A DNA stretch of 44,657 nucleotides from Bacteroidota bacterium (GTDB lineage: Bacteria; Bacteroidota; Ignavibacteria; SZUA-365), in the NCBI GenBank assembly GCA_003246455.1, contig QKAF01000016.1:1-44657 (forward strand), given 5' to 3'. Under the pieces are notes generated by a model. That model saw only the letters and a list, made by a program, of their open reading frames with translations. It was not told the origin of the DNA and ran no database searches. Positions 25,661 through 33,217 of this stretch are shown here, one piece after another. Each line of letters starts with the position of its first letter. Within the stretch, counting starts at the first letter, position 1. The position numbers and the translations under genes were made by a program.

Positions 25661-27760
25661 TCAGAAACAGACAAGGAGACGGGATTCAGAATGATCAGGC
25701 CAGGCCAGGACGATGAGATAGGTCCCGGGCGTCGGAAAATACTCCCGGGGGATATGTATCGTCATTCCTGCGCCGATGGCGCTCAGGCTGCGGGTCAGAT
25801 CGCGCACTTTCCGACCCAGGGCGTCATAGAGCGCGAGCGTCGCTGGCGGATTCCCGGGAAGAGGCGCGATGGCGATTTCAACCGCATCCCGGAAGGGGTT
25901 GGGGTATGGGGCGGCGAGATACGATTCCGCGACCGGCGCGGGCGGAAGAATACCCGTCGTTGAATTCTTCCATGTGAGCACTGTGGCATAATCCCCGGAT
26001 ATCCATCCGTGCGTGGGGGAAACGAAATCGAGACCGAAAAGATCGTAGCGGGTGCGGGCGTAGCGTCTCTGCCAGCTGCTGCCCGCGTCGCTGCTGAAAA
26101 GGACTGTTCCGCTGTCCCCGACCGCCCACAGCGTCTCGCGCGAAGGAGCATCCACGACATACAAGGGACGCTGCGTGCCGGTCGCCTGCAGCGCCCAGCT
26201 TGCACCTGCATCCGTCGTATGGAGAATGCTGCCGAGTTCTCCGGCAATCCAGCCTTCCGCATCGCTGACGAAGCAGGGCCAGTACAGTGTCGTGCCGGTC
26301 CCGCTCGGCTGCGAATGCCAGCTGGCCCCGCCGTCGAAACTGCTGAGCACGAGGCCGCCATCGCCGACGACAACGAGATGCGTGGCGGATACCGCGTCGA
26401 TGCCGAAAAGATAATTTTCCGTCCCGCTCTCCTGCCGCAGCCAGGAGGCGCCGCCATCCGTGGTTCTCAGGATAATCCCCAGTTCTCCAACAGCCCATCC
26501 CCGGTTTTCGTCGATGAAGTCGACGGCCAGGAGAATGTTGCTGTAATCGTTCTGCTGCTGCTGCCAGCTGCTTCCCCCGTCGGTCGTCGCCAGGATGATC
26601 CCGAATTCACCGACAGCCCAGGCTTTCCGGTCGCTGACGGACTTCCCGCCGTAAAGACTGTTCCCGAGGATCGCGGTTTCTTCCCGCCAGCTTCCGCCGC
26701 CGTCGGTGCTGTGGAGTATGAGTCCGTCCTCGCCGAAGCACCACCCGTTCGACTCGTCGGCGAAGCTGATCCAGTTCGCGGATTTTCGCGACTCCGGATT
26801 CGCAATCACCCAGGTGAGACCCGTGTCGGTGGACCGCAGCATATGCCCGAATTCACCGACGGCGAGCAGCAGGTTCGCGGTACCCGTAATGCTTTCCAGC
26901 ACGGAATTCGGCAGCAGCACCGGAAGCGCGATCCAGTCGGCGCCGCTGTTGCTGCTGTGGAGCATGGTTCCTCCGTCGCCGACGATCCAGATTTCCGAAC
27001 TGGAACGCAGCAGCATGCCGTTCAGATGCCGAGTCGAACCGCTGTTCTGCCGGTCCCAGCGAAATCCGCCGTTCACCGTGTGGAAGATGCTTCCCCGGGT
27101 GCCGCAGATCCATCCGTTTCCCGCATCCGCGAAGGCCACGGAGAAAAGGTCTTCGGGCGGGGACAGCTTCGTCACGTCCCATGCGGCTCCGGCGTCACCG
27201 CTGCGAAGGACGGTCCCGTTCTCCCCGACAATGACGCAGCCCACCGCACCTACGGGAGCGACGCCGTTGAGGGAAACGCTCACGCCGCTCGGAACCGTTG
27301 CCCAGGTCGCCCCGGCATCAGTGGTACGGATGATCGTGCCTGCGTCACCGCACGCGACACCGATATCCGCGGTAATGAATGAGATCGCATTGAGTCCCTG
27401 CGTGGTGACCGACTGACGGTCGATCCAGTCGAGCCCCCCGTTCGTGCTCTCGAGCAGGATTCCGTTGTCTGCCACGGCCCACAGCCGTCCCGGGCCAGCT
27501 TCGACGGATTGCAGGACGTTGTCGGTCAAGCCGAACATCGTATGCTTCCATGAAGCGCCCGCATCGCTGCTGCGGAGGATGGTACCGTAGTGGCCGGTTG
27601 CGATCAACGTGCCGTCGCTCGTGGCGGTGACGGACATCAACATGTTCCCCTGTGGATCGGGGTGCTGCCATTCGAGGGTGGTCTGTCCCTGCAGCATCGC
27701 GGCGTTCAAAATGACACCGAACAGCAGAATGAGAGAGAGAGTAATTTTCAACGGGTTCAT
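25661..27760 (-). CDS. Secreted Ycf48/BNR-repeat beta-propeller protein with type IX sorting tail (second of pair)
   Basis: The protein has 699 residues from ATG 27760, or 707 from ATG 27784. Either start gives a signal peptide (hydrophobic LKITLSLILLFGVILNAAM). The 27784 start has GGAG eight bases upstream, inside a hairpin; the 27760 start has a purine run very close to it. There are 13-14 Ycf48-type repeats (for example GVACGDAGTIIRTTDAGATW and GWAVGELGIILRTTDGGASW). The C-terminus is a clear T9SS type A tail: APYPNPFRDAVEIAI, then LALYDALGRKVRDL and PGTYLIVL. It is a paralogue of the next gene, which starts ten bases after its stop. It appears to be the first gene of the polysaccharide operon. 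Its function may be polymer or surface binding; that is inference. Confidence 0.87.
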   Translation of the reverse strand: MNPLKITLSLILLFGVILNAAMLQGQTTLEWQHPDPQGNMLMSVTATSDGTLIATGHYGTILRSSDAGASWKHTMFGLTDNVLQSVEAGPGRLWAVADNGILLESTNGGLDWIDRQSVTTQGLNAISFITADIGVACGDAGTIIRTTDAGATWATVPSGVSVSLNGVAPVGAVGCVIVGENGTVLRSGDAGAAWDVTKLSPPEDLFSVAFADAGNGWICGTRGSIFHTVNGGFRWDRQNSGSTRHLNGMLLRSSSEIWIVGDGGTMLHSSNSGADWIALPVLLPNSVLESITGTANLLLAVGEFGHMLRSTDTGLTWVIANPESRKSANWISFADESNGWCFGEDGLILHSTDGGGSWREETAILGNSLYGGKSVSDRKAWAVGEFGIILATTDGGSSWQQQQNDYSNILLAVDFIDENRGWAVGELGIILRTTDGGASWLRQESGTENYLFGIDAVSATHLVVVGDGGLVLSSFDGGASWHSQPSGTGTTLYWPCFVSDAEGWIAGELGSILHTTDAGASWALQATGTQRPLYVVDAPSRETLWAVGDSGTVLFSSDAGSSWQRRYARTRYDLFGLDFVSPTHGWISGDYATVLTWKNSTTGILPPAPVAESYLAAPYPNPFRDAVEIAIAPLPGNPPATLALYDALGRKVRDLTRSLSAIGAGMTIHIPREYFPTPGTYLIVLAWPDHSESRLLVCF

Positions 27761-27787
27761 GCCCTTTCCAGCAGCAAATTCCATGCC

Positions 27788-27819
27788 TGCTTCTCCATTC
27801 TGACGGGCATGGAGAAGCA
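27788..27819 (-). promoter_or_regulatory. 5'-leader hairpin covering a ribosome-binding site
   Basis: A perfect 11-base inverted repeat, TGCTTCTCCAT (27788-27798) and ATGGAGAAGCA (27809-27819), with a 10-base loop. In the minus-strand transcript the 3' arm contains GGAG, which is the Shine-Dalgarno candidate for ATG 27784, eight bases downstream. The hairpin could hide this site and control translation of the operon's first gene. The pairing is seen in the sequence; a regulatory role is inference. Confidence 0.5.
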
Positions 27820-27979
27820 ACCGTCGATATCTAGGGACGGATTCAATGATGGACGGTTTCAGGAAGACGTATTTCGGGTCCGGATCTCGACAAATTGGTC
27901 GACTCAGGCGACAGAAACGGCCAGTTTTGTCGATGGCATCTACCAATGTATGCCTCCCCCTTCCGAAGTTCAATGCAAA

Positions 27980-28001
27980 AACATTAATAAAATGTAATGT
28001 T
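27980..28001. promoter_or_regulatory. Inverted repeat, possible operator
   Basis: AACATTA and TAATGTT flank an eight-base AT-rich spacer. The symmetric layout is typical of dimeric regulator sites, and it lies about 80 bases before the archease start in the divergent promoter region. No regulator can be named. Confidence 0.3.
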
Positions 28002-28080
28002 GGGAAATCATGCCTTCCCCTCTCGCGGATGTGTATATTTCACGATGAAGCGCGGATGCGACCGCAGGTTATCGGGCAGA

Positions 28081-28521
28081 ATGATGCATGTAAACAACAC
28101 CGTACCGGATTTCGAGGAACTCGAGCACACCGCGGATATCGCCATCCGGGTGCGCGGCCATTCGCTGGCCTCCCTGTTCGAGAACGCGTCCCGGGGAATG
28201 GTTGCACTGATTTCCGGCGGAACGTTCGAAGATGCTCCTGCCGAACGCCGGAGTATCCGTGTCGAAGCGGACCGGACGGATGCACTCCTCCGGGAGTGGC
28301 TTTCGGAAATAATCTTCCTGATTTCCGTGGAGCGTGCCCTCCCGGTTCGCTACGCGTTCGAGGGCATTGACGAACGGTCCGCTGCCGCGATCCTCGACAT
28401 CGTACCGATGACGGAGGAGGTCGCGCGGAATGCGACGGAAATCAAGGCAGTGACCTGGCATGGACTCCGCGTGGAAAGGACTCCGGGTGGATTCATGGCT
28501 GAAGTGGTATTCGATACGTGA
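28081..28521 (+). CDS. Archease-family protein
   Basis: The protein has 146 residues, the normal archease length. The start of the mature fold, FEELEHTADIAIRVRG (about 9-24), is the family signature; the acidic residues EHTAD and the later Asp/Glu residues (VEADRTDALLREWLSEI) contribute to metal binding. The C-terminus ends in the conserved strand GFMAEVVFDT. Archease activates the RtcB RNA ligase by promoting its guanylylation and turnover. The gene overlaps rtcB by four bases (GTGA). I chose the double ATG at 28081 because homology begins there; the frame is open to 27997 but that extension is Arg/Cys-rich and unlike the family. Confidence 0.9.
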   Translation: MMHVNNTVPDFEELEHTADIAIRVRGHSLASLFENASRGMVALISGGTFEDAPAERRSIRVEADRTDALLREWLSEIIFLISVERALPVRYAFEGIDERSAAAILDIVPMTEEVARNATEIKAVTWHGLRVERTPGGFMAEVVFDT

Positions 28522-29993
28522 ACGTTGGTGGGATGGCAATGCAGCAGAATCTTCCTGTCCTCCTCAAGCAGCTCGATGCGAACCTGTGGGAAATTCCCGC
28601 AACGGGAAAGATGCGGGTGCCTGGACGCGTGTACGCCAGCAGTGCAATGATGCGGGCCATTGAAAAGGACCAGAGTCTGCAGCAGGTCGTGAACGTCGCG
28701 CATCTTCCGGGCATCGTCAAATACTCCCTTGCCATGCCCGACATACACTGGGGATACGGATTTCCCATCGGCGGCGTGTGCGCGACGCACAGGGACGACG
28801 GCGTGGTCTCACCCGGAGGCGTGGGCTATGACATCAACTGCGGGGTGCGGCTCATCGCAACCGCGTTGGACGCTGACGAGCTGCGGCCGCGGATCAAGCC
28901 CCTGCTGTCCGGACTGTTCCGCCATATTCCGACTGGAGTCGGCGCCTCGAAGGCCATTCCGAAGCTCAACCGCTCAGAATTGCATGCGGTCGCGGTGGAA
29001 GGCGCCCGGTGGGCGGTGCGCAGGGGTTTCGGGACGAGCGCGCAGCTCGAACGCATCGAGGAACACGGCTGCCTTGCCGAAGCAGAACCCGAAGCGGTCG
29101 ACGATCGTCCCTGGCAGCGTGGTGCGGATCAGCTCGGCACCCTCGGTTCGGGGAATCATTTTCTCGAAATCGGGATGGTGGAGGAAATCTACCATCCGGA
29201 GGCCGCGCGCGTCTTCGGACTGCAGACCGGAAAAATCGTGGTGATGATCCACTGCGGTTCGCGGGGATACGGGTATCAGATCTGTGACGATTACCTGAAA
29301 GTTGCGCTGCGGGCGACAGAGAAATATGGCATCAGCGTCCCCGACCGGCAGTTGGCCTGTGCTCCCATTCGGAGCGAAGAAGGACGCGCCTACCTCGGGG
29401 CCATGCGCTGCGCGGCGAACTACGCTTTTGCGAACCGGCAGATCATCATGCACCTGGCAGAACAGTCGTTCATGGAAACCCTGGGACTGTCGCAGCGCGA
29501 GCTTGGGTTTCAGCTCATCTACGACATCTGCCACAACATCGCGAAGTTCGAGTCGCATGAGGTTGACGGAGAAACGGTTGACGTCTGCATGCACCGGAAA
29601 GGGGCGACGCGGGCGTTCGGGCCGGGAAATCCCGGGATTCCTGTCGAATTTCGCGGCGTCGGTCAGCCCGTGCTCATCCCCGGAGATATGGGCCGGTATT
29701 CCTTCCTCTCCGTGGGGACGGAGCGGGCGATGAAAGAAACCTTCGGAAGCAGCTGCCACGGCGCGGGAAGGCACATGAGCAGGAAAAAAGCCATGGCGGA
29801 GAGCCGGGGCCACGATATGATCGGCGAACTGCGCGATCGCGGTGTCGAAATCCAGGCGACGGGATTGCGCACGATCGCGGAGGAAATGCCGCACGCATAC
29901 AAGGATGTCGCCGACGTGGTCAACGTGATGCATGACGCCGGCATCACGCTGAAAGTTGCGAAGTTCAAGCCTGTAGGCGTAATTAAAGGTTGA
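28518..29993 (+). CDS. rtcB: RtcB-type 3'-phosphate RNA ligase
   Basis: The protein has 491 residues from GTG 28518, which overlaps the archease stop (GTGA). ATGs at 28533 and 28539 are also possible; GGTGGG lies seven bases before 28539. The RtcB core is complete: MPDIHWGYGFPIGG, GVGYDINCGVR (metal-binding Cys about residue 108), GSGNHFLEIG, HCGSRG, HNIAKFE and CHGAGRHMSRKKA, the last holding the guanylylated histidine region. RtcB joins RNA ends carrying 2',3'-cyclic phosphate or 3'-phosphate to 5'-OH ends using GTP and Mn2+. In bacteria it serves RNA repair. The coupled archease supports this role. Confidence 0.96.
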   Translation: MNVGGMAMQQNLPVLLKQLDANLWEIPATGKMRVPGRVYASSAMMRAIEKDQSLQQVVNVAHLPGIVKYSLAMPDIHWGYGFPIGGVCATHRDDGVVSPGGVGYDINCGVRLIATALDADELRPRIKPLLSGLFRHIPTGVGASKAIPKLNRSELHAVAVEGARWAVRRGFGTSAQLERIEEHGCLAEAEPEAVDDRPWQRGADQLGTLGSGNHFLEIGMVEEIYHPEAARVFGLQTGKIVVMIHCGSRGYGYQICDDYLKVALRATEKYGISVPDRQLACAPIRSEEGRAYLGAMRCAANYAFANRQIIMHLAEQSFMETLGLSQRELGFQLIYDICHNIAKFESHEVDGETVDVCMHRKGATRAFGPGNPGIPVEFRGVGQPVLIPGDMGRYSFLSVGTERAMKETFGSSCHGAGRHMSRKKAMAESRGHDMIGELRDRGVEIQATGLRTIAEEMPHAYKDVADVVNVMHDAGITLKVAKFKPVGVIKG

Positions 29994-30251
29994 AACGCGC
30001 AGATCCGGCTGTTTGAGACACTTCTCGCGAGAAGAGTCCAGACTCCACGGAACCGTTTCCGGTTTTCAGGCATATAACAGGAATGGACTCGAGCGGGAAT
30101 TGTCCCGAGATCCCCGGCCTGAACTTCATCCAATCATCGTAAGCCATTTTCATGAAATGGTTTACGCAATTTCGCTCAACTGCAGGACAGCAAGCTCTGT
30201 CGGGCAGTATTCAAAGAACTCACGTACATTTCATATCCCATGAGGTTACTG

Positions 30252-31034
30252 ATGAAACGAACCAGCATTCTTCTCCTCACTCTTTTTCTCATCGCAGTCG
30301 GCTTCTCCGCCTGCAGCGATGACGACACCTCCACACCCGCGACGACCGCCACGCTCTCTGTCAGTCTGACAGATGCTCCCGCCGAATATGATGAAGTGAA
30401 CATCACTTTTTCCGAGGTCGCCGTGAGCATGAACGGCGGCTGGGTGGTTCTGAGCGGAGAGGCGGTCACGGTGAATCTCCTGGAGTGGAATAACGGGAAG
30501 TCCATCGAAATCGGCCGACAGGAAGTCGACCCGGGCAAGGTGACGCAGATCCGGCTGATGGTGACCAAAGCCGAGGTCGTTGTTGATGGACAGACCCACC
30601 CTGTCACCATTCCGAGCGCCGAGCAGACCGGTCTGAAAATCGTGACGAACTTCGATCTGGTCGCCGGTTCGACCTATAATCTCGTGCTCGACTTCGACGC
30701 AAACCAGTCCATCGTCACCACGGGCAATCCTTCGAATCCGAATGGATACAAACTCAAACCGACCATTCGTGCAGTGGACATGGCGGTGACCGGTTCCATT
30801 TCCGGTACTGTCACCAATGCCGAGAATGCGCCGCTTGCCATCGCTCTCCAGGGCGGTGTCGAAATCACGTCCACCCCGGTGGACATGACCGACGGCACAT
30901 TCCGGCTTTCCTACCTCGCACCCGGCGTGTATGACATCCGCATCGAGGATACGATGGGAAAGGTGTACACGCAGCCTGAACTGACGGTCGTCGCCGGGCA
31001 GGACAATCCGGTGGGATCGGTGACCCTGCAATAA
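30252..31034 (+). CDS. DUF4382-domain lipoprotein
   Basis: The protein has 260 residues. ATG 30252 is preferred over 30240: it has GAGG about six bases upstream and starts a compact lipoprotein signal with Cys21 (GFSAC) followed by an Asp/Ser/Thr linker. Residues about 36-180 match the DUF4382 pattern: LSVSLTDAPAEYDEVNITFSEV, LLEWNNGK, QIRLMV and the final GYKLKPTIRAV. A C-terminal carboxypeptidase-regulatory-like beta-sandwich (about 186-260) begins TGSISGTV and contains YLAPGVYDIRI. It is a surface or periplasmic lipoprotein; the Asp just after the lipid Cys could affect sorting. Function unknown. A terminator follows. Confidence 0.85.
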   Translation: MKRTSILLLTLFLIAVGFSACSDDDTSTPATTATLSVSLTDAPAEYDEVNITFSEVAVSMNGGWVVLSGEAVTVNLLEWNNGKSIEIGRQEVDPGKVTQIRLMVTKAEVVVDGQTHPVTIPSAEQTGLKIVTNFDLVAGSTYNLVLDFDANQSIVTTGNPSNPNGYKLKPTIRAVDMAVTGSISGTVTNAENAPLAIALQGGVEITSTPVDMTDGTFRLSYLAPGVYDIRIEDTMGKVYTQPELTVVAGQDNPVGSVTLQ

Positions 31035-31062
31035 CCCGAAGCGCATAACCGTAAAACACACG

Positions 31063-31095
31063 CAGGGCGGATCCGTGGATCCGCCCTGTTTCGTT
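31063..31095 (+). terminator. Rho-independent terminator after the DUF4382 gene
   Basis: CAGGGCGGAT (31063-31072) pairs with ATCCGCCCTG (31079-31088) around a six-base loop CCGTGG, followed by TTTCGTTTTG. It lies 28 bases after the stop, between convergent genes. Confidence 0.88.
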
Positions 31096-31114
31096 TTGTC
31101 GCCCTGCGGAACGA

Positions 31115-31378
31115 TCAGAGATCGTGACCTTCATGCGATTCCATCTCGTGTTCGGCATCGGCGTCCTCTTTCACGAGATCCATGCCGCAGACCGGGCAGC
31201 TCCCTGGCTCCGAATAGGTCTTGTCCCCTTCGCATTTCATGGGGCAGTAATAGACCGCGGCCTGCGCCTCCTGCTGCATTTCCTGCTGCGCGGGTTCCTG
31301 CTGCGCTTCCTGCTTGTCGCTGCCGCACGCGGTGAAAAGAACGGCGGCGGCGAATATCGCTGCGAGTGTGGTTTTCAT
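31115..31378 (-). CDS. Small heavy-metal-binding-domain lipoprotein
   Basis: The protein has 87 residues. ATG 31378 has AGGAG seven bases upstream and starts a lipoprotein signal with lipobox LFTAC (Cys20 region). A Gln/Glu/Ala-rich linker leads to a heavy-metal-binding domain YYCPMKCEGDKTYSEPGSCP followed by VCGMDL (CPM...CPxCGM), and the tail is rich in His, Glu and Asp (HEMESHEGHD). Such domains bind Cu, Ag, Zn or Pb. It is the last gene of the efflux operon, 50 bases after the adaptor gene, and probably buffers metal in the periplasm or hands it to the CusB-like adaptor, which carries the same domain type. Confidence 0.87.
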   Translation of the reverse strand: MKTTLAAIFAAAVLFTACGSDKQEAQQEPAQQEMQQEAQAAVYYCPMKCEGDKTYSEPGSCPVCGMDLVKEDADAEHEMESHEGHDL

Positions 31379-31428
31379 GGTAATTCTCCTGTTGACTGGT
31401 GAGAGATGATATGGAATGAGGGTTCGCT

Positions 31429-33213
31429 TCAGATTTCTTCTTTCACTACACCGCACTTGAGCATTTTCTCGCCGAAATACGGGTTTCTGATTTCCTTCCG
31501 GGGGCTGAGCCAGTTCGCCCCCCTGTCGTCGAACGCCATCGGGCAGTGCTGCCAGTAGATCGCGCCTTCACCGGCACCGAAGGTTTTTACCGCGCGGTAG
31601 AGTGCATTGCTGAGGCCGGAATACTGCGCCCGCTGCGCTTCGACATCCCGCGTTGCCAGGATGGCGTCGAGCTTCTGCCTGAGTTCCGTGGAGAGTTCTG
31701 CCCACGCGACGCGGGAAGCCTGCGGCAGCGAGGCGACATCGACACTGGCCAGGGCGTCCCGCATCTTTTTCACGGAGGCGACTGCGGCGACGGGGTCCGT
31801 TTCCACCAGATCGGCAGTCAGGCCGCTGTACCGCTCGAACACCGTCCGAAGCTGCCGCTGGAAGGCGGCCGGCGCTTCTGTTCCCCCGGCGGCCGGCTGC
31901 GTCCCCGATACGGCAGCACCGTGGGTACCGTGTTCGTGTCCCATGACGGTCTTCCCGCCGGCAGGATTCATCATGCTGGTTTTACCCTGCAGCTGTGCGG
32001 CGGCGTCGATGGCGAAAACGCCGTTCGAAACGATCTCCTCCCCTTCAGACAGCCCGTCCAGTATCACGTAGCTGTCGCCTGCTTCCTCGCCGAGCGTCAC
32101 TTCCCGGAATGAGAACGCGGGCAGATCGCTCTGCGGATCCTTCACCCAGACGACGGCGCGTTCCCCGGTCCAGAGTACCGCGGAGCGCGGAACGAGGAGC
32201 GCATCGTGCTTTCCGGGCAGCATGCTCTTGACAACGCCGGTCGCGAACATATCCGGTTTCAGCACGCCGGCGGGGTTCGGCATCTCCACACGCACACGCG
32301 CGACGCGCGTCATGGGATTGATCACCGGATCGATGAATGCAATGCTGCCCCTGTGCGTGACACCCGCCTGCCCGGCGACCGTGAATGTCACGGGCATGCC
32401 GGTACGCAGCCAGGCGAGGTCGCTTTCATAGGCGTCGAACTGCGCCCAAACCCTCGAGAGATCAGCGATGGCGAACATCCCCTGTCCCTGGCGGACGTAG
32501 TCGCCCGTGAGCACATGGCGCGCGAGGACGGTACCGCTCTGCGGAGCGAGAATGTCGACGATTCCCCGCACGTTCGCTTCCTGTTCCATTTCCGCAATCT
32601 GTTCCGGCGTAAAATCCCAGTAGCGCAGCTTGTTCTTCGCGGCTTCGTAGTACGCCGGGTTGCGCGACTTCAATTTCGCCGCTTCGCTCAGTTCCTTCTG
32701 TGCGGCGAGCAGTTCCGGTGAGTAGATCGATGCGAGCTTCATGCCCTTGCGCACGACCTGGCCGGTACTGTTCACATACAGCTGCTCGATGCGTCCGGAG
32801 ACGCGGGCTGTGATCTCCGCGCGGCGCGTTTCATCGGCTTCGATGCGGCCCGGCATGCGAATTTCCCGGTACGGCATGCCGTGCGCCACGGTTGTTGTCT
32901 GCACATTCGCCGCTGCGACCGCCTCCGGGGTCATTTGCAGCAGACCCGGATCAGCGGCAGCATCGTCAGCCTCCAGCGGAATCAAATCCATACCGCAGAT
33001 AGGGCACTGCCCCGGTTCCGGCTGCCGAATATTCGGATGCATCGAGCAGGTCCAGATGGTCCCGGCATTCTCTCCGGAATGCACGTGACCGTCCGCTTCG
33101 GCGCTTCCGCCTCCGGCGAAAAACATCCAGCCGAGGAAGATTCCGATTGCGACCAGCAGGACGCCGGGAATAACGTTCTTCAGCGGGAGAAGGGATTTCC
33201 ATTCTGTATTCAT
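31429..33213 (-). CDS. cusB: CusB-family RND efflux adaptor with N-terminal metal-binding domain and DUF3347 tail
   Basis: The protein has 594 residues, longer than E. coli CusB (407). A membrane anchor (about 14-32) is followed by a heavy-metal-binding domain with WTCSMHP and CPICGMDL (about 54-80). The membrane-fusion core comes next (about 110-430), with GRIEQLYVNSTGQVVRKGM and the beta-barrel ending near EIVSNGVFAIDAAAQL, followed by a linker containing MGHEHGTHG. The C-terminal DUF3347 region (about 465-594) contains YWQHCPMAF and ends CGVVKEEI. This extended form is common in Bacteroidota. It bridges the RND pump and the outer-membrane channel and probably collects Cu(I)/Ag(I). It starts four bases after the stop of the TolC-like gene. 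Confidence 0.93.
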   Translation of the reverse strand: MNTEWKSLLPLKNVIPGVLLVAIGIFLGWMFFAGGGSAEADGHVHSGENAGTIWTCSMHPNIRQPEPGQCPICGMDLIPLEADDAAADPGLLQMTPEAVAAANVQTTTVAHGMPYREIRMPGRIEADETRRAEITARVSGRIEQLYVNSTGQVVRKGMKLASIYSPELLAAQKELSEAAKLKSRNPAYYEAAKNKLRYWDFTPEQIAEMEQEANVRGIVDILAPQSGTVLARHVLTGDYVRQGQGMFAIADLSRVWAQFDAYESDLAWLRTGMPVTFTVAGQAGVTHRGSIAFIDPVINPMTRVARVRVEMPNPAGVLKPDMFATGVVKSMLPGKHDALLVPRSAVLWTGERAVVWVKDPQSDLPAFSFREVTLGEEAGDSYVILDGLSEGEEIVSNGVFAIDAAAQLQGKTSMMNPAGGKTVMGHEHGTHGAAVSGTQPAAGGTEAPAAFQRQLRTVFERYSGLTADLVETDPVAAVASVKKMRDALASVDVASLPQASRVAWAELSTELRQKLDAILATRDVEAQRAQYSGLSNALYRAVKTFGAGEGAIYWQHCPMAFDDRGANWLSPRKEIRNPYFGEKMLKCGVVKEEI

Positions 33214-33217
33214 CTTC

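Larger units (their letters stand above)
27761..28080. other. Divergent intergenic region between the polysaccharide operon and archease-rtcB
   Basis: This stretch of 320 bases separates two divergent operons. It contains a perfect 11-base inverted repeat next to the Ycf48-protein start (27788-27819) and a seven-base inverted repeat nearer the archease (27980-28001). A TGTATATTTC stretch near 28031-28040 could be part of a promoter for archease, but I could not place a convincing -35. I see no coding region supported by homology. Confidence 0.5.

Noticed and set aside
27841-28084. Short plus-strand frames and an N-terminal extension upstream of archease
   Set aside because: No homology-like pattern and Cys/Arg-rich composition; archease homology starts at 28081.
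29994-30251. A 76-codon frame and short hairpins between rtcB and the DUF4382 gene
   Set aside because: No signal, ribosome-binding site or family pattern; no strong stem with a T run.
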